This document shows, piece by piece, positions 18,116 through 28,516 of a DNA stretch of 64,000 nucleotides (position 1 is the stretch's first letter; the number at the start of each line of letters is the position of its first letter). Under the pieces are notes generated by a model that saw nothing but the letters and a program-made list of their open reading frames with translations, was not told the origin of the DNA and did no database searches. Made by a program: the position numbers and the translations under genes. This DNA is from an uncultured Gammaproteobacteria bacterium (GTDB lineage: Bacteria > Pseudomonadota > Gammaproteobacteria > Steroidobacterales > UBA11654): contig CACDKD010000002.1 of assembly GCA_902553145.1 (NCBI GenBank), positions 62,001-126,000 of the forward strand. The letters run 5' to 3'.

Positions 18116-19182
18116 CAGACGCTCCATGGACCAATTTGCATGACATACATAACGCATTCAACTCCAATCCATAGGATTGTGATTGGAATGAGCACTTTCC
18201 AACCCAGTGACATCAACTGATCGTATCTATATCTTGGAAATGAGGCTCTCAACCAAATAAAGACAAACAAAAAGAAAAGAGTTTTTATTAATAACCAGAA
18301 CAAGCTCGGCTCTGTTAAAAAAGAGAATACTGATGTTTCTAAGAATGAAATGCCAGCAAAGAAGCTTTCCCATCCGCCTAGAAACAATATTGATGTCAAT
18401 ACAGATATCAGAGCCATATTGATGTATTCAGCAAGAAAAAAGATCGCAAACCCAATTCCTGAATACTCAACATGAAATCCAGCAACAATCTCTGCTTCAC
18501 CCTCTGCGAGATCAAATGGATGACGATTCGTCTCCGCTATGCCGGAAATGAAGTAAACGATGAATAGAGGAAATAGTGGTATCCAGAACCAGCTGAGTAC
18601 GCCACCAGATTGTGCAGCAACAATTTCACCGAGTTTTAAGCTGCCGCCAGCCATGAGTACACCAACCAAAGCAAATCCCATTGCAATTTCATATGCGACC
18701 ATCTGCGCCGCCGCTCTCATTGAACCAAGAAAAGCATACTTAGAGTTAGAAGCCCAACCAGCCAAGATGACACCGTAAACACCAAATGACGTGAGTGCCA
18801 ATAAATAAAGCAATCCAGCATTGATGTCAGCAATGATAAATTCGGGACTAAATGGTACCACTGCCCAAGCTGCGAGCGCTGGTATCAATAACAACAATGG
18901 TGAAAGTAAAAAAAAGAATCGATCAGCTTTATCGGGGATGATGACTTCTTTTAATAAGAGTTTAATTGTATCGGCTATCGATTGAAGCGTACCCTTTGGT
19001 CCAACCCTGTTTGGCCCCACTCTGGCATGCATATATCCAATTACTTTCCTTTCAAAATAAACCAAGAAAACAACGGTTAAGATTAAACAAACAGTGACAA
19101 TTGCGATTTGAGACAAAGACCATATCAGGTTGATCCATTGTGGATCTAGAAATGATAAAAATGATGTTAGAAGTTCTTTCAT
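18115..19182 (-). CDS. nuoH: NADH-quinone oxidoreductase subunit H
   Basis: Membrane subunit of complex I that forms the quinone-entry chamber. The 355-aa protein has the conserved loops [19 protein letters not shown] near residue 55 and [19 protein letters not shown] near 225, both lining the quinone site. It overlaps nuoG by 4 nt. Confidence 0.96.
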   Translation of the reverse strand: MKELLTSFLSFLDPQWINLIWSLSQIAIVTVCLILTVVFLVYFERKVIGYMHARVGPNRVGPKGTLQSIADTIKLLLKEVIIPDKADRFFFLLSPLLLLIPALAAWAVVPFSPEFIIADINAGLLYLLALTSFGVYGVILAGWASNSKYAFLGSMRAAAQMVAYEIAMGFALVGVLMAGGSLKLGEIVAAQSGGVLSWFWIPLFPLFIVYFISGIAETNRHPFDLAEGEAEIVAGFHVEYSGIGFAIFFLAEYINMALISVLTSILFLGGWESFFAGISFLETSVFSFLTEPSLFWLLIKTLFFLFVFIWLRASFPRYRYDQLMSLGWKVLIPITILWIGVECVMYVMQIGPWSV

Positions 19183-21314
19183 TTTTTGCCAATGCCTTCT
19201 TTGGTCTGCTGAAGTGGCTTTGATCGTCTCAGAACATTGTCAATATTGTACATATTGAATTCGATTGCACTTTCAGCTGATGGTTTTGTTTGCGTGACTT
19301 CTGGAATGAGTGAAATTCTTTCAGACGAATTCATGATGATCTCTATTCCTGTTTGAATTGATTCATTAATCTCATCGATTGATTTTGACTGCATATCCAT
19401 ACCCTGATAGAGCGACATCAAAACCTCGACATTACTAAATTGATCTGAGTTAATAATCTGATTGTGAGTGAATGTCTGGTTTCTTAATTCAAGATTGATC
19501 ATAGAGCCATCGCTTTCATAATGTGTGTTTATTGGAATTACGATGTCTGCATATTGCTGGAAATGCTCATTCATGTAGGGTGTAAAAACAACCAAACTAT
19601 TTGCAGATTTCATGCACTCTATCAATTCATTCTTATAAATTGTGTCATTTGGCTCAAAACCATACATAATCAATAGATCATGCTTTGACTGAAGAATTTC
19701 AGAGGTATTTTGGATATTTTCAGCTCCGTCATTGATTGTGTGATAAATCGATGCGCCTATTGTATTGGAGCCTTCGGATAGTTCGCAGAGATTAGTCTTG
19801 CAGACAGATGCCAATATATGAACATATGATCTTATGAGTTGATATTTGTGATTTGAGTAAGCATTCAAACCCAATATGATGAGTGAGTTATCCTGACACA
19901 TTGATGCCGCAACTTTTTCATGCTCTGCTGTCGGTTCATCAAGGAGATCAAGGTGATCGGCAATATTGTTTGGCAAATGATTTTTTGTCAGATTGATTGC
20001 GGCCTTGAGTACTAATCCAATATTATTCACCCAATTATCGGTTGAAAGATCCTGATCAATTTGAAAATGATATTCAGATGGATGAGCATTGATAGAATGA
20101 ATCAGTGCACCACTATCAGCTGATTTCTTTACACGATGAGCTAGTATGGGTGTTTCTTTTCTCAGATCCGAGCCAATAACTAGAGTATTTTTCATGGTAT
20201 CAACTTCTGACAATGTGATATTCATGTGTGGGGTAAAGCGTCTATCCACATCATTTATAAATTCACCCTGTCGTAGCCTTGAATCTATCGCTGTGATTCC
20301 TAGTTGATGACATAAATCTGACAGAAGGTATTGTTCTTCTGTGGATGAACTTGGGGAAAATAAGACAGCAATTGATCGATTCTCATTTTTGCAGGATCGA
20401 ATGTGTTCAACTACTTGATCAATTGCATTAGACAATTTTGATTCACCAAAGTCGTTATTAGACTTGATCAAAGCATTGGATACTCTGTCTTCAGAATAAA
20501 TGCCATCAAATCCAAAACGATCTCTGTCCGCTATCCATGTTTCATTTATGTCTGGATTATTTTTTGGGACGATTCTTCGAATGATGTCATCTTTCTTATG
20601 CACCATGATGTTTGTTCCAATGCAGTCATGAGGTGAAATGCTTTCAACTTGGTCCAATTCCCATGTTCTGTCAGTGTATCGATAGGGTTTGTTATTCAGA
20701 GCCCCAACAGGGCACAAATCGATGATATTGCCTGAGAGTTCATGGTCCACTGTTTGAGAAACGTATGTGCTGATATTGGAATCCTCGCCTCTACCAATTG
20801 TTCCAAGCTCCTGAATGCCTGCAATTTCTGTACCAAAACGAACACACCTTGTGCACATGATGCATCGGGTCATATCCGTTGATACCAGTGGCCCAAGATC
20901 GTCATTCTTTTTGGTTTGTTTTTGTATATCAAATCGGGATTGGTTTTTTCCATATGTGTATGCCAAATCTTGCAGCTCACACTCACCTCCTTGGTCACAT
21001 ATAGGGCAATCGAGCGGATGATTAATCAGTAAGAATTCCATGGTAGATTCTTGAGCTGTCTTTGCAGATTTTGATTTTGTCTTTACAACCATCCCATCAC
21101 TTACTGGCGTTGCACACGCTGGAAGAGCGTTGTTTGAGTTTTCTACTTCTACAAGACACATTCTGCAATTAGCAGCAATGGATAGTTTTTCGTGATAACA
21201 AAATCGAGGCACATATGTGCCTGTTTGATCGGTCAGTTCGATTAACATTTGGCCCGGCTGAGCCTCATGTTCAATTCCATCGATGGTAACAATGATTTTT
21301 TTATTATCACTCAT
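19179..21314 (-). CDS. nuoG: NADH-quinone oxidoreductase subunit G
   Basis: Large peripheral-arm subunit that carries electrons from NuoF. The 711-aa protein begins with a ferredoxin-like [2Fe-2S] domain (cysteines around 40-67), then the His-Cys3 cluster segment [18 protein letters not shown]. The [10 protein letters not shown] and [10 protein letters not shown] motifs follow, then a diverged molybdopterin-oxidoreductase-like region that binds no cofactor in this family. It shares one base with the nuoF stop (TAATG). Confidence 0.95.
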   Translation of the reverse strand: MSDNKKIIVTIDGIEHEAQPGQMLIELTDQTGTYVPRFCYHEKLSIAANCRMCLVEVENSNNALPACATPVSDGMVVKTKSKSAKTAQESTMEFLLINHPLDCPICDQGGECELQDLAYTYGKNQSRFDIQKQTKKNDDLGPLVSTDMTRCIMCTRCVRFGTEIAGIQELGTIGRGEDSNISTYVSQTVDHELSGNIIDLCPVGALNNKPYRYTDRTWELDQVESISPHDCIGTNIMVHKKDDIIRRIVPKNNPDINETWIADRDRFGFDGIYSEDRVSNALIKSNNDFGESKLSNAIDQVVEHIRSCKNENRSIAVLFSPSSSTEEQYLLSDLCHQLGITAIDSRLRQGEFINDVDRRFTPHMNITLSEVDTMKNTLVIGSDLRKETPILAHRVKKSADSGALIHSINAHPSEYHFQIDQDLSTDNWVNNIGLVLKAAINLTKNHLPNNIADHLDLLDEPTAEHEKVAASMCQDNSLIILGLNAYSNHKYQLIRSYVHILASVCKTNLCELSEGSNTIGASIYHTINDGAENIQNTSEILQSKHDLLIMYGFEPNDTIYKNELIECMKSANSLVVFTPYMNEHFQQYADIVIPINTHYESDGSMINLELRNQTFTHNQIINSDQFSNVEVLMSLYQGMDMQSKSIDEINESIQTGIEIIMNSSERISLIPEVTQTKPSAESAIEFNMYNIDNVLRRSKPLQQTKEGIGKK

Positions 21315-22597
21315 TATGCTGCCAAGGTCTTTCCTTTGTTCTGAATCATGTACTCAAATTCATGATGATAATGTTTAATAAAGCTCTGAACAGGCCAAGC
21401 TGATGCATCTCCAAATGCGCAAATAGTATTTCCTTCTATACGACCGGCCACATCCACGAGCAAAGCTAAGTCACTCTCTTTGCCTTGACCGTTTGTGATT
21501 CGATCAAGAATTCGATAAAGCCATCCAGTTCCTTCTCTGCATGGAGTGCATTGCCCGCAACTTTCTGCGTAATAAAAGCGAGATATTCTTTTCAAAAGTT
21601 CGACCATGCATGTCCCTTCGGAAATCACGACCATTGCCCCGGTTCCCAAAGCAGAGTCTGCATCTTGAAGGGACTCATAATCCATGGTGCAGTTTTGTAT
21701 GATTTCAGCGGGCAGTACTTTTGTGGAGGATCCGCCTGGTATTACGGCTTTTAATTTTTTTCCATCGAGAATGCCTCCAGCCACATCAATGACTTCTTCG
21801 AAAGAAATCCCCAGAGGTAGTTCATAATTACCGGGCTTATTCACGTGGCCAGATATGGAAAAGATCAATGTTCCAGGTGATTTTTCAGTGCCAAAGTCCG
21901 CGTACCATTTTGCACCTTTTTCGAGTATTTTTGGGATGGTAGCAAGGGTTTGAGTGTTATTGACAGTTGTGGGTTTACCATACAATCCGTAATTTGCTGG
22001 AAATGGTGGTTTGAATCGAGGTTTTCCTTGTTTGCCCTCCAGTGACTCGAGCAGTCCTGTCTCTTCTCCGCATATATATGCACCGGCACCGAGGAAATTA
22101 TATAAGTCAAAGTCTATACCCGAATCCAAAACATTGACACCCAATAAACCTGCATCGTATGCATCCTTAACAGCGGCATCAATCCTAGGGTAACATTCAA
22201 GCATGAATTCACCTCTGACGTAGTTGTATCCAACTGTTGCTCCAATTGCATAGCCAGCGATTGCCATTCCTTCGACCAACGCATGTGGGTTGTATTTAAG
22301 AATGTCTCTGTCGTGGCAAGTCCCTGGCTCGCTTTCATCAGAATTACAGACAATGTATTTTTGGTCATCATTTTTAGGCATGAAACTCCATTTTAGACCG
22401 GTTGGGAAGCCAGCCCCTCCTCTGCCTCTAAGCCCTGACTTCTTAACTTCTTCAATGACCCATTCACTGGTTTTGTTCGATTGGTCAGAAAGGATCTGCT
22501 TCCATACAGAATAGCCACCTTGTTTGAGATACTCATCGAGTGTCCATGAGTTCGATTCATTGATGTTTGCGTATATGACCTGATTGTATTTACTCAC
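21314..22597 (-). CDS. nuoF: NADH-quinone oxidoreductase subunit F
   Basis: NADH- and FMN-binding subunit of complex I, the electron entry point. The 427-aa protein has the NADH/FMN motif GLRGRGGAGFPTGLKW near residue 55 and the cluster N3 ligands in ESCGQCTPCREG near 350. The start is GTG at 22597, overlapping the nuoE stop as GTGA. Confidence 0.96.
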   Translation of the reverse strand: MSKYNQVIYANINESNSWTLDEYLKQGGYSVWKQILSDQSNKTSEWVIEEVKKSGLRGRGGAGFPTGLKWSFMPKNDDQKYIVCNSDESEPGTCHDRDILKYNPHALVEGMAIAGYAIGATVGYNYVRGEFMLECYPRIDAAVKDAYDAGLLGVNVLDSGIDFDLYNFLGAGAYICGEETGLLESLEGKQGKPRFKPPFPANYGLYGKPTTVNNTQTLATIPKILEKGAKWYADFGTEKSPGTLIFSISGHVNKPGNYELPLGISFEEVIDVAGGILDGKKLKAVIPGGSSTKVLPAEIIQNCTMDYESLQDADSALGTGAMVVISEGTCMVELLKRISRFYYAESCGQCTPCREGTGWLYRILDRITNGQGKESDLALLVDVAGRIEGNTICAFGDASAWPVQSFIKHYHHEFEYMIQNKGKTLAA

Positions 22598-23088
22598 GAC
22601 TTTCCTTCCAGTCTGTCTAAAATCTCATCGACTTTTCTTATATCGAGATTTTCAATATAAACATGGTCCACCATCATCATTGGCGCTCCTGTGCATGCTG
22701 CCAGACATTCTTCTTCTTGTTTTAAGAAAATGTTTCCGTCCGATGTCGATTCACCGACATCAATCCCAAGTCTTTTTTCGACGTGACTGAGGATCTCATC
22801 AGAACCTCTAAGCATGCATGAAATATTTGTGCATATGGAAATCTCATGCTTGCCAACATTTTTTGTCTGAAACATTGAATAGAAAGTTGCAACCTCATAG
22901 ACCTGAATTTTTGGCACATCAATATATGCTGCCACTGCATCCATAAGTTCAGATGTTAAAAAACCATGATTTTGATGTTGTGCCGCATGAAGAGATCCAA
23001 TGATTGCGGAACGTTGCTTCCCTACTGGAAATTTGCTAAGCCAATGGTCAATTTCCTTAATTGTTTCAGTTGTCAGTACTTCACTCAT
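22594..23088 (-). CDS. nuoE: NADH-quinone oxidoreductase subunit E
   Basis: Thioredoxin-like [2Fe-2S] subunit (cluster N1a) beside NuoF. The 164-aa protein has ligands in CTNISCMLRG and CLAACTGAPM. ATG at 23088, two bases after nuoD. Confidence 0.95.
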   Translation of the reverse strand: MSEVLTTETIKEIDHWLSKFPVGKQRSAIIGSLHAAQHQNHGFLTSELMDAVAAYIDVPKIQVYEVATFYSMFQTKNVGKHEISICTNISCMLRGSDEILSHVEKRLGIDVGESTSDGNIFLKQEEECLAACTGAPMMMVDHVYIENLDIRKVDEILDRLEGKS

Positions 23089-23090
23089 AG

Positions 23091-24341
23091 TTATCTATCA
23101 ATTTCACCAAAAACAATGTCCAGAGTCCCAATGATTGAAACAACGTCTGCCAACATGTGTCCTTTTGACATTTCATCAATCGCTGCTAAATGTGCAAAAC
23201 TTGGTGCCCTGACTTTAAGGCGATAAGGTTTGTTAGCGCCGTCTGATAGAAGAAAAACTCCAAATTCACCTTTTGGGTGTTCTATGGCTTTGTAGGTATT
23301 TCCTTCTGGAACAGAATATCCTTCAGTAAAGTGTTTGAAATGATATATCAAGGATTCCATGTCATGCTTCATAGAATCTCTTTTTGGAGCTCTGTATTTA
23401 TGGTCTTCAATCATGACTGGTCCTGAATTTTCTCTAAGCCAATTAATGCACTGTTGAATGATTAAATTTGATTGCCTCATTTCTTCAATTCTGACGAGAT
23501 AACGATCATAGCAATCGCCGTTGACACCAACTGGGACTAAAAATTCCAGTTCGTCGTATACCTCATAACTTTGATTTCTTCTCAGATCCCACTCAATGCC
23601 TGAACCTCTAAGCATGGGCCCAGTAAATCCAAGTTGCATGGCTCGTTCAGGAGTCACAACTCCAATATCTACGGTTCGTTGCTTCCAAATTCTATTGTCA
23701 GTAAGCAGTGTTTCGTATTCATCCACCAATGAAGGGAATCGATTGGTAAAGTCTTCTATGAAATCCAATAGTGAACCTTCGCGGTTGTAATTCAATTTCT
23801 TAACTTTCTTTTCGGATATGAACTTATTTGCTTTGTATTTGGGCATTTCTGAAGGCAAATCACGGTACACACCGCCTGGCCTGTAATAGGTTGCGTGCAT
23901 TCTTGCACCCGATACTGCCTCATAAGCATCATATAGGTCCTCCCTTTCTCTGAAACAATAAAGGAACAATGCCATCGCACCGATATCAAGCCCATGACAA
24001 CCCAGCCATAATAAATGGTTCATGATTCTTGTGATTTCATCAAACATGACTCTGATGTATTGTGCTCTTTTGGGTGGTTCGATTTCTAATAAGCTCTCAA
24101 TGGCCAGAACATATGGATGTTCACAGCACATCATTGATACATAGTCCATTCTATCCATGTAGCCAATTGAATGATTAAAAGGCTTAATTTCAGCAAGTTT
24201 TTCAGTGCCTCTATGCAAGAGACCTATATGCGGGTCAAGATTGGTAACGACCTCGCCATCCAATTCCATGATTAATCTCAAAACGCCGTGTGCCGCCGGA
24301 TGCTGTGGCCCAAAATTAAGGGTAAGATTGCTCTCAGTCAT
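23091..24341 (-). CDS. nuoD: NADH-quinone oxidoreductase subunit D
   Basis: 49-kDa-type subunit that forms most of the quinone-binding site together with NuoB. The 416-aa protein begins with the family block [16 protein letters not shown] and ends with the conserved DIVFGEIDR. It overlaps nuoC by 8 nt but is a separate gene, unlike the fused nuoCD of E. coli. Confidence 0.96.
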   Translation of the reverse strand: MTESNLTLNFGPQHPAAHGVLRLIMELDGEVVTNLDPHIGLLHRGTEKLAEIKPFNHSIGYMDRMDYVSMMCCEHPYVLAIESLLEIEPPKRAQYIRVMFDEITRIMNHLLWLGCHGLDIGAMALFLYCFREREDLYDAYEAVSGARMHATYYRPGGVYRDLPSEMPKYKANKFISEKKVKKLNYNREGSLLDFIEDFTNRFPSLVDEYETLLTDNRIWKQRTVDIGVVTPERAMQLGFTGPMLRGSGIEWDLRRNQSYEVYDELEFLVPVGVNGDCYDRYLVRIEEMRQSNLIIQQCINWLRENSGPVMIEDHKYRAPKRDSMKHDMESLIYHFKHFTEGYSVPEGNTYKAIEHPKGEFGVFLLSDGANKPYRLKVRAPSFAHLAAIDEMSKGHMLADVVSIIGTLDIVFGEIDR

Positions 24342-25002
24342 TTCGATCCCTTATAACTCTTGGCACTGTAGGACGGGTTGAGATGGATACCGGTTGGTAT
24401 ACGACCTCTTCTTTTTCCTCATCATAGACCACTTCAAGATTCCCATTGGTTGGAAAATCTTTTCTAAAAGGATGACCAATGAAACCATAATCAGTAAGAA
24501 TTCTTCGAAGATCGGGGTGACCGTCGAAATGAATGCCCATTAAATCAAAAGCTTCTCTCTCAAACCAATCAGCACTGCTCCAAATATCTACCAGAGACGG
24601 CACGGATGGTGGGTTAGATTCCGATGCGAATACTTTAAGTGTCAGCCTTCGGTTGTTTGAAACAGAAAGCAACTGATAAAAGACAGCAAATCTTTCTACA
24701 AATGTTTCGTCAATTTCTGGAATAATTGTTGGCTTTACTGCTCGAGAGTATCCTGTATTCGTAGCATCGTTTGTTTTCCAATCAACATCGCCATAAGTTA
24801 GAAAGTCCACAGCAATAACATCCATTAAAATTTCATAAGACTCGTCTTTCTTTAATTTTTTAGCAAGCTCAATCAAATGTTCATGATTGACTTCGATCTC
24901 AGGATTAGACCGATTGATTGAGACACCAATCTTATATTGATGAAACTTTTCTTCTAATGATTTTGAATATTCTTCACTATCCATTTGCGATCGATTCTTC
25001 AT
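24334..25002 (-). CDS. nuoC: NADH-quinone oxidoreductase subunit C
   Basis: 30-kDa-type structural subunit of the complex I peripheral arm. The 222-aa protein has the family signature [22 protein letters not shown] in the form [14 protein letters not shown]. It could start at the ATG at 25002 or at 24984; the ribosome site decides neither. Separate nuoC and nuoD genes, rather than the E. coli fusion, are the more ancestral state. Confidence 0.94.
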   Translation of the reverse strand: MKNRSQMDSEEYSKSLEEKFHQYKIGVSINRSNPEIEVNHEHLIELAKKLKKDESYEILMDVIAVDFLTYGDVDWKTNDATNTGYSRAVKPTIIPEIDETFVERFAVFYQLLSVSNNRRLTLKVFASESNPPSVPSLVDIWSSADWFEREAFDLMGIHFDGHPDLRRILTDYGFIGHPFRKDFPTNGNLEVVYDEEKEEVVYQPVSISTRPTVPRVIRDRND

Positions 25003-25474
25003 TCTTGATTTTTTCTTGGAGTTCTATGATTCCATTGATCAATGCCTCTGAAGTCGGCGGGCATCCGGGAACATAGATATCAACAGGGATAATCTGATCA
25101 CAACCTCTAACCACAGAATACGAATGGTGATAATAGCCACCCCCATTGGCACATGATCCCATGGAAATAACCCATTTTGGTTCAGCCATTTGGTCGTAAA
25201 CTTTTCTAAGTGCAGGGGCCATCTTGTTGACAAGCGTTCCTGCAACGATCATGACGTCTGATTGCCTCGGACTCGGTCTAAAGAATACCCCAAAACGATC
25301 GGTATCATATCTTGCGGCTCCTGCATGCATCATCTCAATAGCACAACATGCTAGACCAAATGTAACCGGCCACATTGAGCCTGTTCGTGCCCAATTAACC
25401 AGTTTATCTACGGATGTAATAATAAAACCGGGCCCTTGTTGATCAATTAAATCATTATCCGTTTCTAATCCCAA
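24977..25474 (-). CDS. nuoB: NADH-quinone oxidoreductase subunit B
   Basis: Carries the terminal cluster N2 that passes electrons to quinone. The 165-aa protein has ligands in [18 protein letters not shown] and [11 protein letters not shown]. The start is TTG at 25474, inside the end of nuoA. The overlap is 10 nt. Confidence 0.95.
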   Translation of the reverse strand: MGLETDNDLIDQQGPGFIITSVDKLVNWARTGSMWPVTFGLACCAIEMMHAGAARYDTDRFGVFFRPSPRQSDVMIVAGTLVNKMAPALRKVYDQMAEPKWVISMGSCANGGGYYHHSYSVVRGCDQIIPVDIYVPGCPPTSEALINGIIELQEKIKNEESIANG

Positions 25475-25821
25475 TCCAATGCTCCTTTATTCCACTCGTA
25501 TACAAACCCTATAACCAAAACAAAGAGAAAAATAATCATAGATATAAGACCCACATGACCGATCTCATCAAGTGCTATTGCCCATGGAAATAAAAAGGCA
25601 ATTTCAAGATCAAAAATTATGAATAGAATAGCTACTAAGTAATATCTGACATCAAATGGTATTCGTGCGTCTTCAAATTCTTCAAAACCACATTCATAAG
25701 GAGACAGTTTTGCTTTTGTTTTAGCGCCTTTACCGAAGAGAAAACCCAAGCCGAGCATCAATAAGCCAAGCACTCCAGCTATGATTATAAAAACTGCTAT
25801 TGGTAGGTAGTTTTCAAGCAT
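25465..25821 (-). CDS. nuoA: NADH-quinone oxidoreductase subunit A
   Basis: First gene of the nuo operon, a three-helix membrane subunit near the quinone site. The 118-aa protein has the conserved loop [22 protein letters not shown] containing the reporter Cys near residue 45. The start at 25821 is followed by strong hydrophobic segments. A candidate extended -10 promoter is about 40 bp upstream. Confidence 0.95.
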   Translation of the reverse strand: MLENYLPIAVFIIIAGVLGLLMLGLGFLFGKGAKTKAKLSPYECGFEEFEDARIPFDVRYYLVAILFIIFDLEIAFLFPWAIALDEIGHVGLISMIIFLFVLVIGFVYEWNKGALDWD

Positions 25822-25858
25822 CTCTATGGAAACTCTAATATGTCATTAACCGCGACGA

Positions 25859-25867
25859 ATTGTAACA
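25859..25867 (-). promoter_or_regulatory. Candidate extended -10 promoter for the nuo operon
   Basis: The minus-strand sequence TGTTACAAT fits an extended -10 element (TGnTAnAAT), 38 bp before the nuoA ATG. The -35 region is weak, which is normal for this promoter class. It is the only gap of that size before nuoA, the tRNA-Leu gene ending at 25922. Confidence 0.4.
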
Positions 25868-25921
25868 TTATTTAAATGTCATCATTCATAAAATTCGTGA
25901 TTTTCTCTGAAATAGATTCTC

Positions 25922-26004
25922 TGCCGATGGCCGGATTCGAACCGGCACAGCTTGCGCTACTGCCCCCTCAAGACAGCGTGTCTACCAGATTCCACCACAT
26001 CGGC
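25922..26004 (-). tRNA. tRNA-Leu(GAG)
   Basis: An 83-nt class II tRNA with a long variable arm. The acceptor stem is GCCGATG/CATCGGC, the anticodon GAG lies in loop TTGAGGG, and the T-arm is GGTTCGAATCC. No CCA is encoded after the discriminator A, in contrast to tRNA-fMet in this window. It sits 10 nt after the secG stop, as leuU does in E. coli, and is probably cut from the secG transcript. Confidence 0.95.
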
Positions 26005-26014
26005 TAGAGATTAA

Positions 26015-26347
26015 TTATTCCTGGGGTATTTGAGGTAAGTTTTTAGATTCGTCATCTGGAACTGACATTGGTGATTCTATCTGATCCAGAACACTTTCAG
26101 AAACAGTGGTTCCCTTGTTCAAATATGCAAGTGTAAGGCTGGTTATAAAGAAAACTGTTGCGAGAACTGCTGTGGTTCTCGATAAGAAGTTTGCAGAGCC
26201 TTTTGCTCCAAAAAGAGTTCCTGATGCGCCAGCACCAAATGCAGATCCCATGTCTGCACCTTTGCCTTTTTGCAAAAGTATTAACACAACGATGAGTATC
26301 GCTGTGATTACATGAAAACTTAATAATAGTGAATTTGCATTAGCCAT
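26015..26347 (-). CDS. secG: Protein translocase subunit SecG
   Basis: Auxiliary subunit of SecYEG, embedded in the inner membrane. The 110-aa protein has two hydrophobic helices (about 3-24 and 55-75) flanking the conserved LLQKGKGADMGSAFGAGASG loop. The C-terminal tail is acidic. It overlaps the end of tpiA by 8 nt. Confidence 0.95.
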   Translation of the reverse strand: MANANSLLLSFHVITAILIVVLILLQKGKGADMGSAFGAGASGTLFGAKGSANFLSRTTAVLATVFFITSLTLAYLNKGTTVSESVLDQIESPMSVPDDESKNLPQIPQE

Positions 26348-27092
26348 TTCTTATTTCCTCAGCAATATTATATATATTTAAAAATTCGGAAGCATCTAAT
26401 GATGCACCCCCTATTAAACCTCCGTGTATATGTTCCATTTCGAGTAACTCCTTTGCATTTGATTCTTTCATGCTTCCACCGTATATAATCGGTATTGAGA
26501 TTGATGTCATTTCAGAGAGTATTGAATGAATGAATGAATGAACATCATTTGCCATTTCAGGAGTAGCTGTGAGGCCGGTACCAATGGCCCAAATTGGCTC
26601 ATAAGCAATAAGCAGTCCGATATCTTTTGATACTATGTCACTGTCTAGGACGCTTCTGATTTGTTTATCGATGACGTCAAATGTCTGATCTGATTCTCTT
26701 TCCTCTTTTGACTCACCAATGCATAGAATTGGATTTATGTCACTATCAATGGCTTTCAGTAGTTTTAATTTTATATCTTCATTTGACTCTTGATGGTATT
26801 GTCTTCTCTCTGAGTGACCTATAATCACGTATTGAACCGAATTATCAGCCAACATCTCTCCTGAGCATTCTCCTGTATAAGCACCTTCGTTATTTGAAGA
26901 AATATTTTGTGCTCCTGTCTTAATAAAATTAGGAGCTGTTTTTATTAGAGACTGCAGATAAATGTCAGGTGGACATATAATCATTTCATTCGAGTTCTCA
27001 GCATTTGAGTCAAGAAATGAGAAATAATCATTGATGAATGACAATGAAGCATTCATTTTCCAATTTGCAGCTATATAGAATTTCTTATCCAC
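26340..27092 (-). CDS. tpiA: Triosephosphate isomerase
   Basis: Interconverts dihydroxyacetone phosphate and glyceraldehyde 3-phosphate. The 250-aa TIM barrel has ANWKMN (Lys13 region), the catalytic His in IGHSERR and catalytic Glu in AYEPIWAIGTG, followed by the phosphate loop YGGSMK. It overlaps glmM by 8 nt. The order glmM-tpiA-secG is typical for Gammaproteobacteria. Confidence 0.97.
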   Translation of the reverse strand: MDKKFYIAANWKMNASLSFINDYFSFLDSNAENSNEMIICPPDIYLQSLIKTAPNFIKTGAQNISSNNEGAYTGECSGEMLADNSVQYVIIGHSERRQYHQESNEDIKLKLLKAIDSDINPILCIGESKEERESDQTFDVIDKQIRSVLDSDIVSKDIGLLIAYEPIWAIGTGLTATPEMANDVHSFIHSILSEMTSISIPIIYGGSMKESNAKELLEMEHIHGGLIGGASLDASEFLNIYNIAEEIRNG

Positions 27093-28428
27093 TTTCTTTA
27101 ATATTTTTTCTAATTGTTTCTAGGATATTCTTAGCAGTCTTTTGATCTTTATTCTCAATTGATATTCGAATAACTGATTCAGTTCCTGATGGCCTTATGA
27201 TCACTCTTCCATCTTTGTTTTCAGAGTTAATTCTATCTGCGATTTCTTTTAATTGATTTTCATTAATCTCTGACATGTTTTTTGTATCTACATTGTCATT
27301 AAGGACTTGCAAGAGCTCAAGATCATCAGCAAGATCGCTGATCTTAGAATTCTTTTTAATTGATTCTCTAATAACTATAAGCGCAGTAAGCAATGCATCG
27401 CCAGTGGGCGAATATTCAGAATTTATGATGTGACCTGATGATTCTCCACCGATTATAGCCCCTATTTTTTTCATCATTGAATAGACATTCTTATCGCCAA
27501 CGTCTGAACGATACAGATCTATATTCATTTCTTTGAGTTTCGTCTCTAGACCGGAGTTTGTTGTGATTGTCCCAACGACTTTATTATTAAAGGATGCATT
27601 AGAAATATTACTTTTTGCAAGAATATAAAGAATTTGATCCCCATCTAAAATACGTCCATTTTCACCTACAATCAGAATCCTATCAGCATCGCCATCTAAT
27701 GCTATTCCTAAATTAGCTTCTGTTGCAACAACGGTTTTTCTCAGTGTTTCTGGATGTGTCGATCCACAATCAAGGTTAATATTTTTTCCATTTGGTGAAC
27801 ATGCAATTGGAATGACATCGGCACCTAAGTCTAAAAGTATCTGTGGGGCAATTTTATATGCTGCGCCGTTAGAAGCATCGACAACGATCTTGAATCCTTT
27901 CAGTGGAAAGTGATCATCAATATCATCAAATATTGACATAAGTAGAGATTTATAGAGATTTCTTGAAGTATTTGATATTTTTGCTTTTCCTAAAGATTCT
28001 GCAGTATTTGTTATAGGCGCATCTGAGAGCTTAGATTCGATAATGCTCTCAATTTCTCGATCAATTTTTTCACCCAAATGATTGATGATCTTAATGCCAT
28101 TGTATTCATAAGAATTATGAGAAGCACTGATGACAATACCAAAATCACATTTTTGCTTAATCGTATAATGAGCAATGGCTGGGGAAGGAAGAGGTCCGAG
28201 TAAGACTACTTCTAATCCTTGAGCTACAAATGATGATTCCAATGCTGACTCAAACATATAACCAGAAATTCGAGTATCTTTGCCGATTGCAACTTTACCG
28301 CCATTGGGCGTCATTACTTTTGAAATTGAAGAAGCCAATCTCATTACAAAATCAATAGTCATAGGGTACTCCCCGACTTTTCCTCTGATCCCGTCAGTAC
28401 CAAACACTTTTTCTGTTTTGTTATTCAT
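27085..28428 (-). CDS. glmM: Phosphoglucosamine mutase
   Basis: Converts glucosamine-6-phosphate to glucosamine-1-phosphate for UDP-GlcNAc, peptidoglycan and lipopolysaccharide. The 447-aa protein has the active phosphoserine in ISASHNSYEYNG near residue 102, the metal-binding DGDADR near 245 and the C-terminal phosphate loop RPSGTESVIR. It starts with KVFGTDGIRG. The folP gene that usually lies between ftsH and glmM is absent; the 88-bp gap to ftsH holds no gene. Confidence 0.96.
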   Translation of the reverse strand: MNNKTEKVFGTDGIRGKVGEYPMTIDFVMRLASSISKVMTPNGGKVAIGKDTRISGYMFESALESSFVAQGLEVVLLGPLPSPAIAHYTIKQKCDFGIVISASHNSYEYNGIKIINHLGEKIDREIESIIESKLSDAPITNTAESLGKAKISNTSRNLYKSLLMSIFDDIDDHFPLKGFKIVVDASNGAAYKIAPQILLDLGADVIPIACSPNGKNINLDCGSTHPETLRKTVVATEANLGIALDGDADRILIVGENGRILDGDQILYILAKSNISNASFNNKVVGTITTNSGLETKLKEMNIDLYRSDVGDKNVYSMMKKIGAIIGGESSGHIINSEYSPTGDALLTALIVIRESIKKNSKISDLADDLELLQVLNDNVDTKNMSEINENQLKEIADRINSENKDGRVIIRPSGTESVIRISIENKDQKTAKNILETIRKNIKESG

Positions 28429-28516
28429 TGTTAAGTCATTATTCCTAAACGCGTGTATTGTATAGCTTGGATAACTATTAAATCCACTATTTTTAGGGAG
28501 TTGTCGTTAGCTAGAC

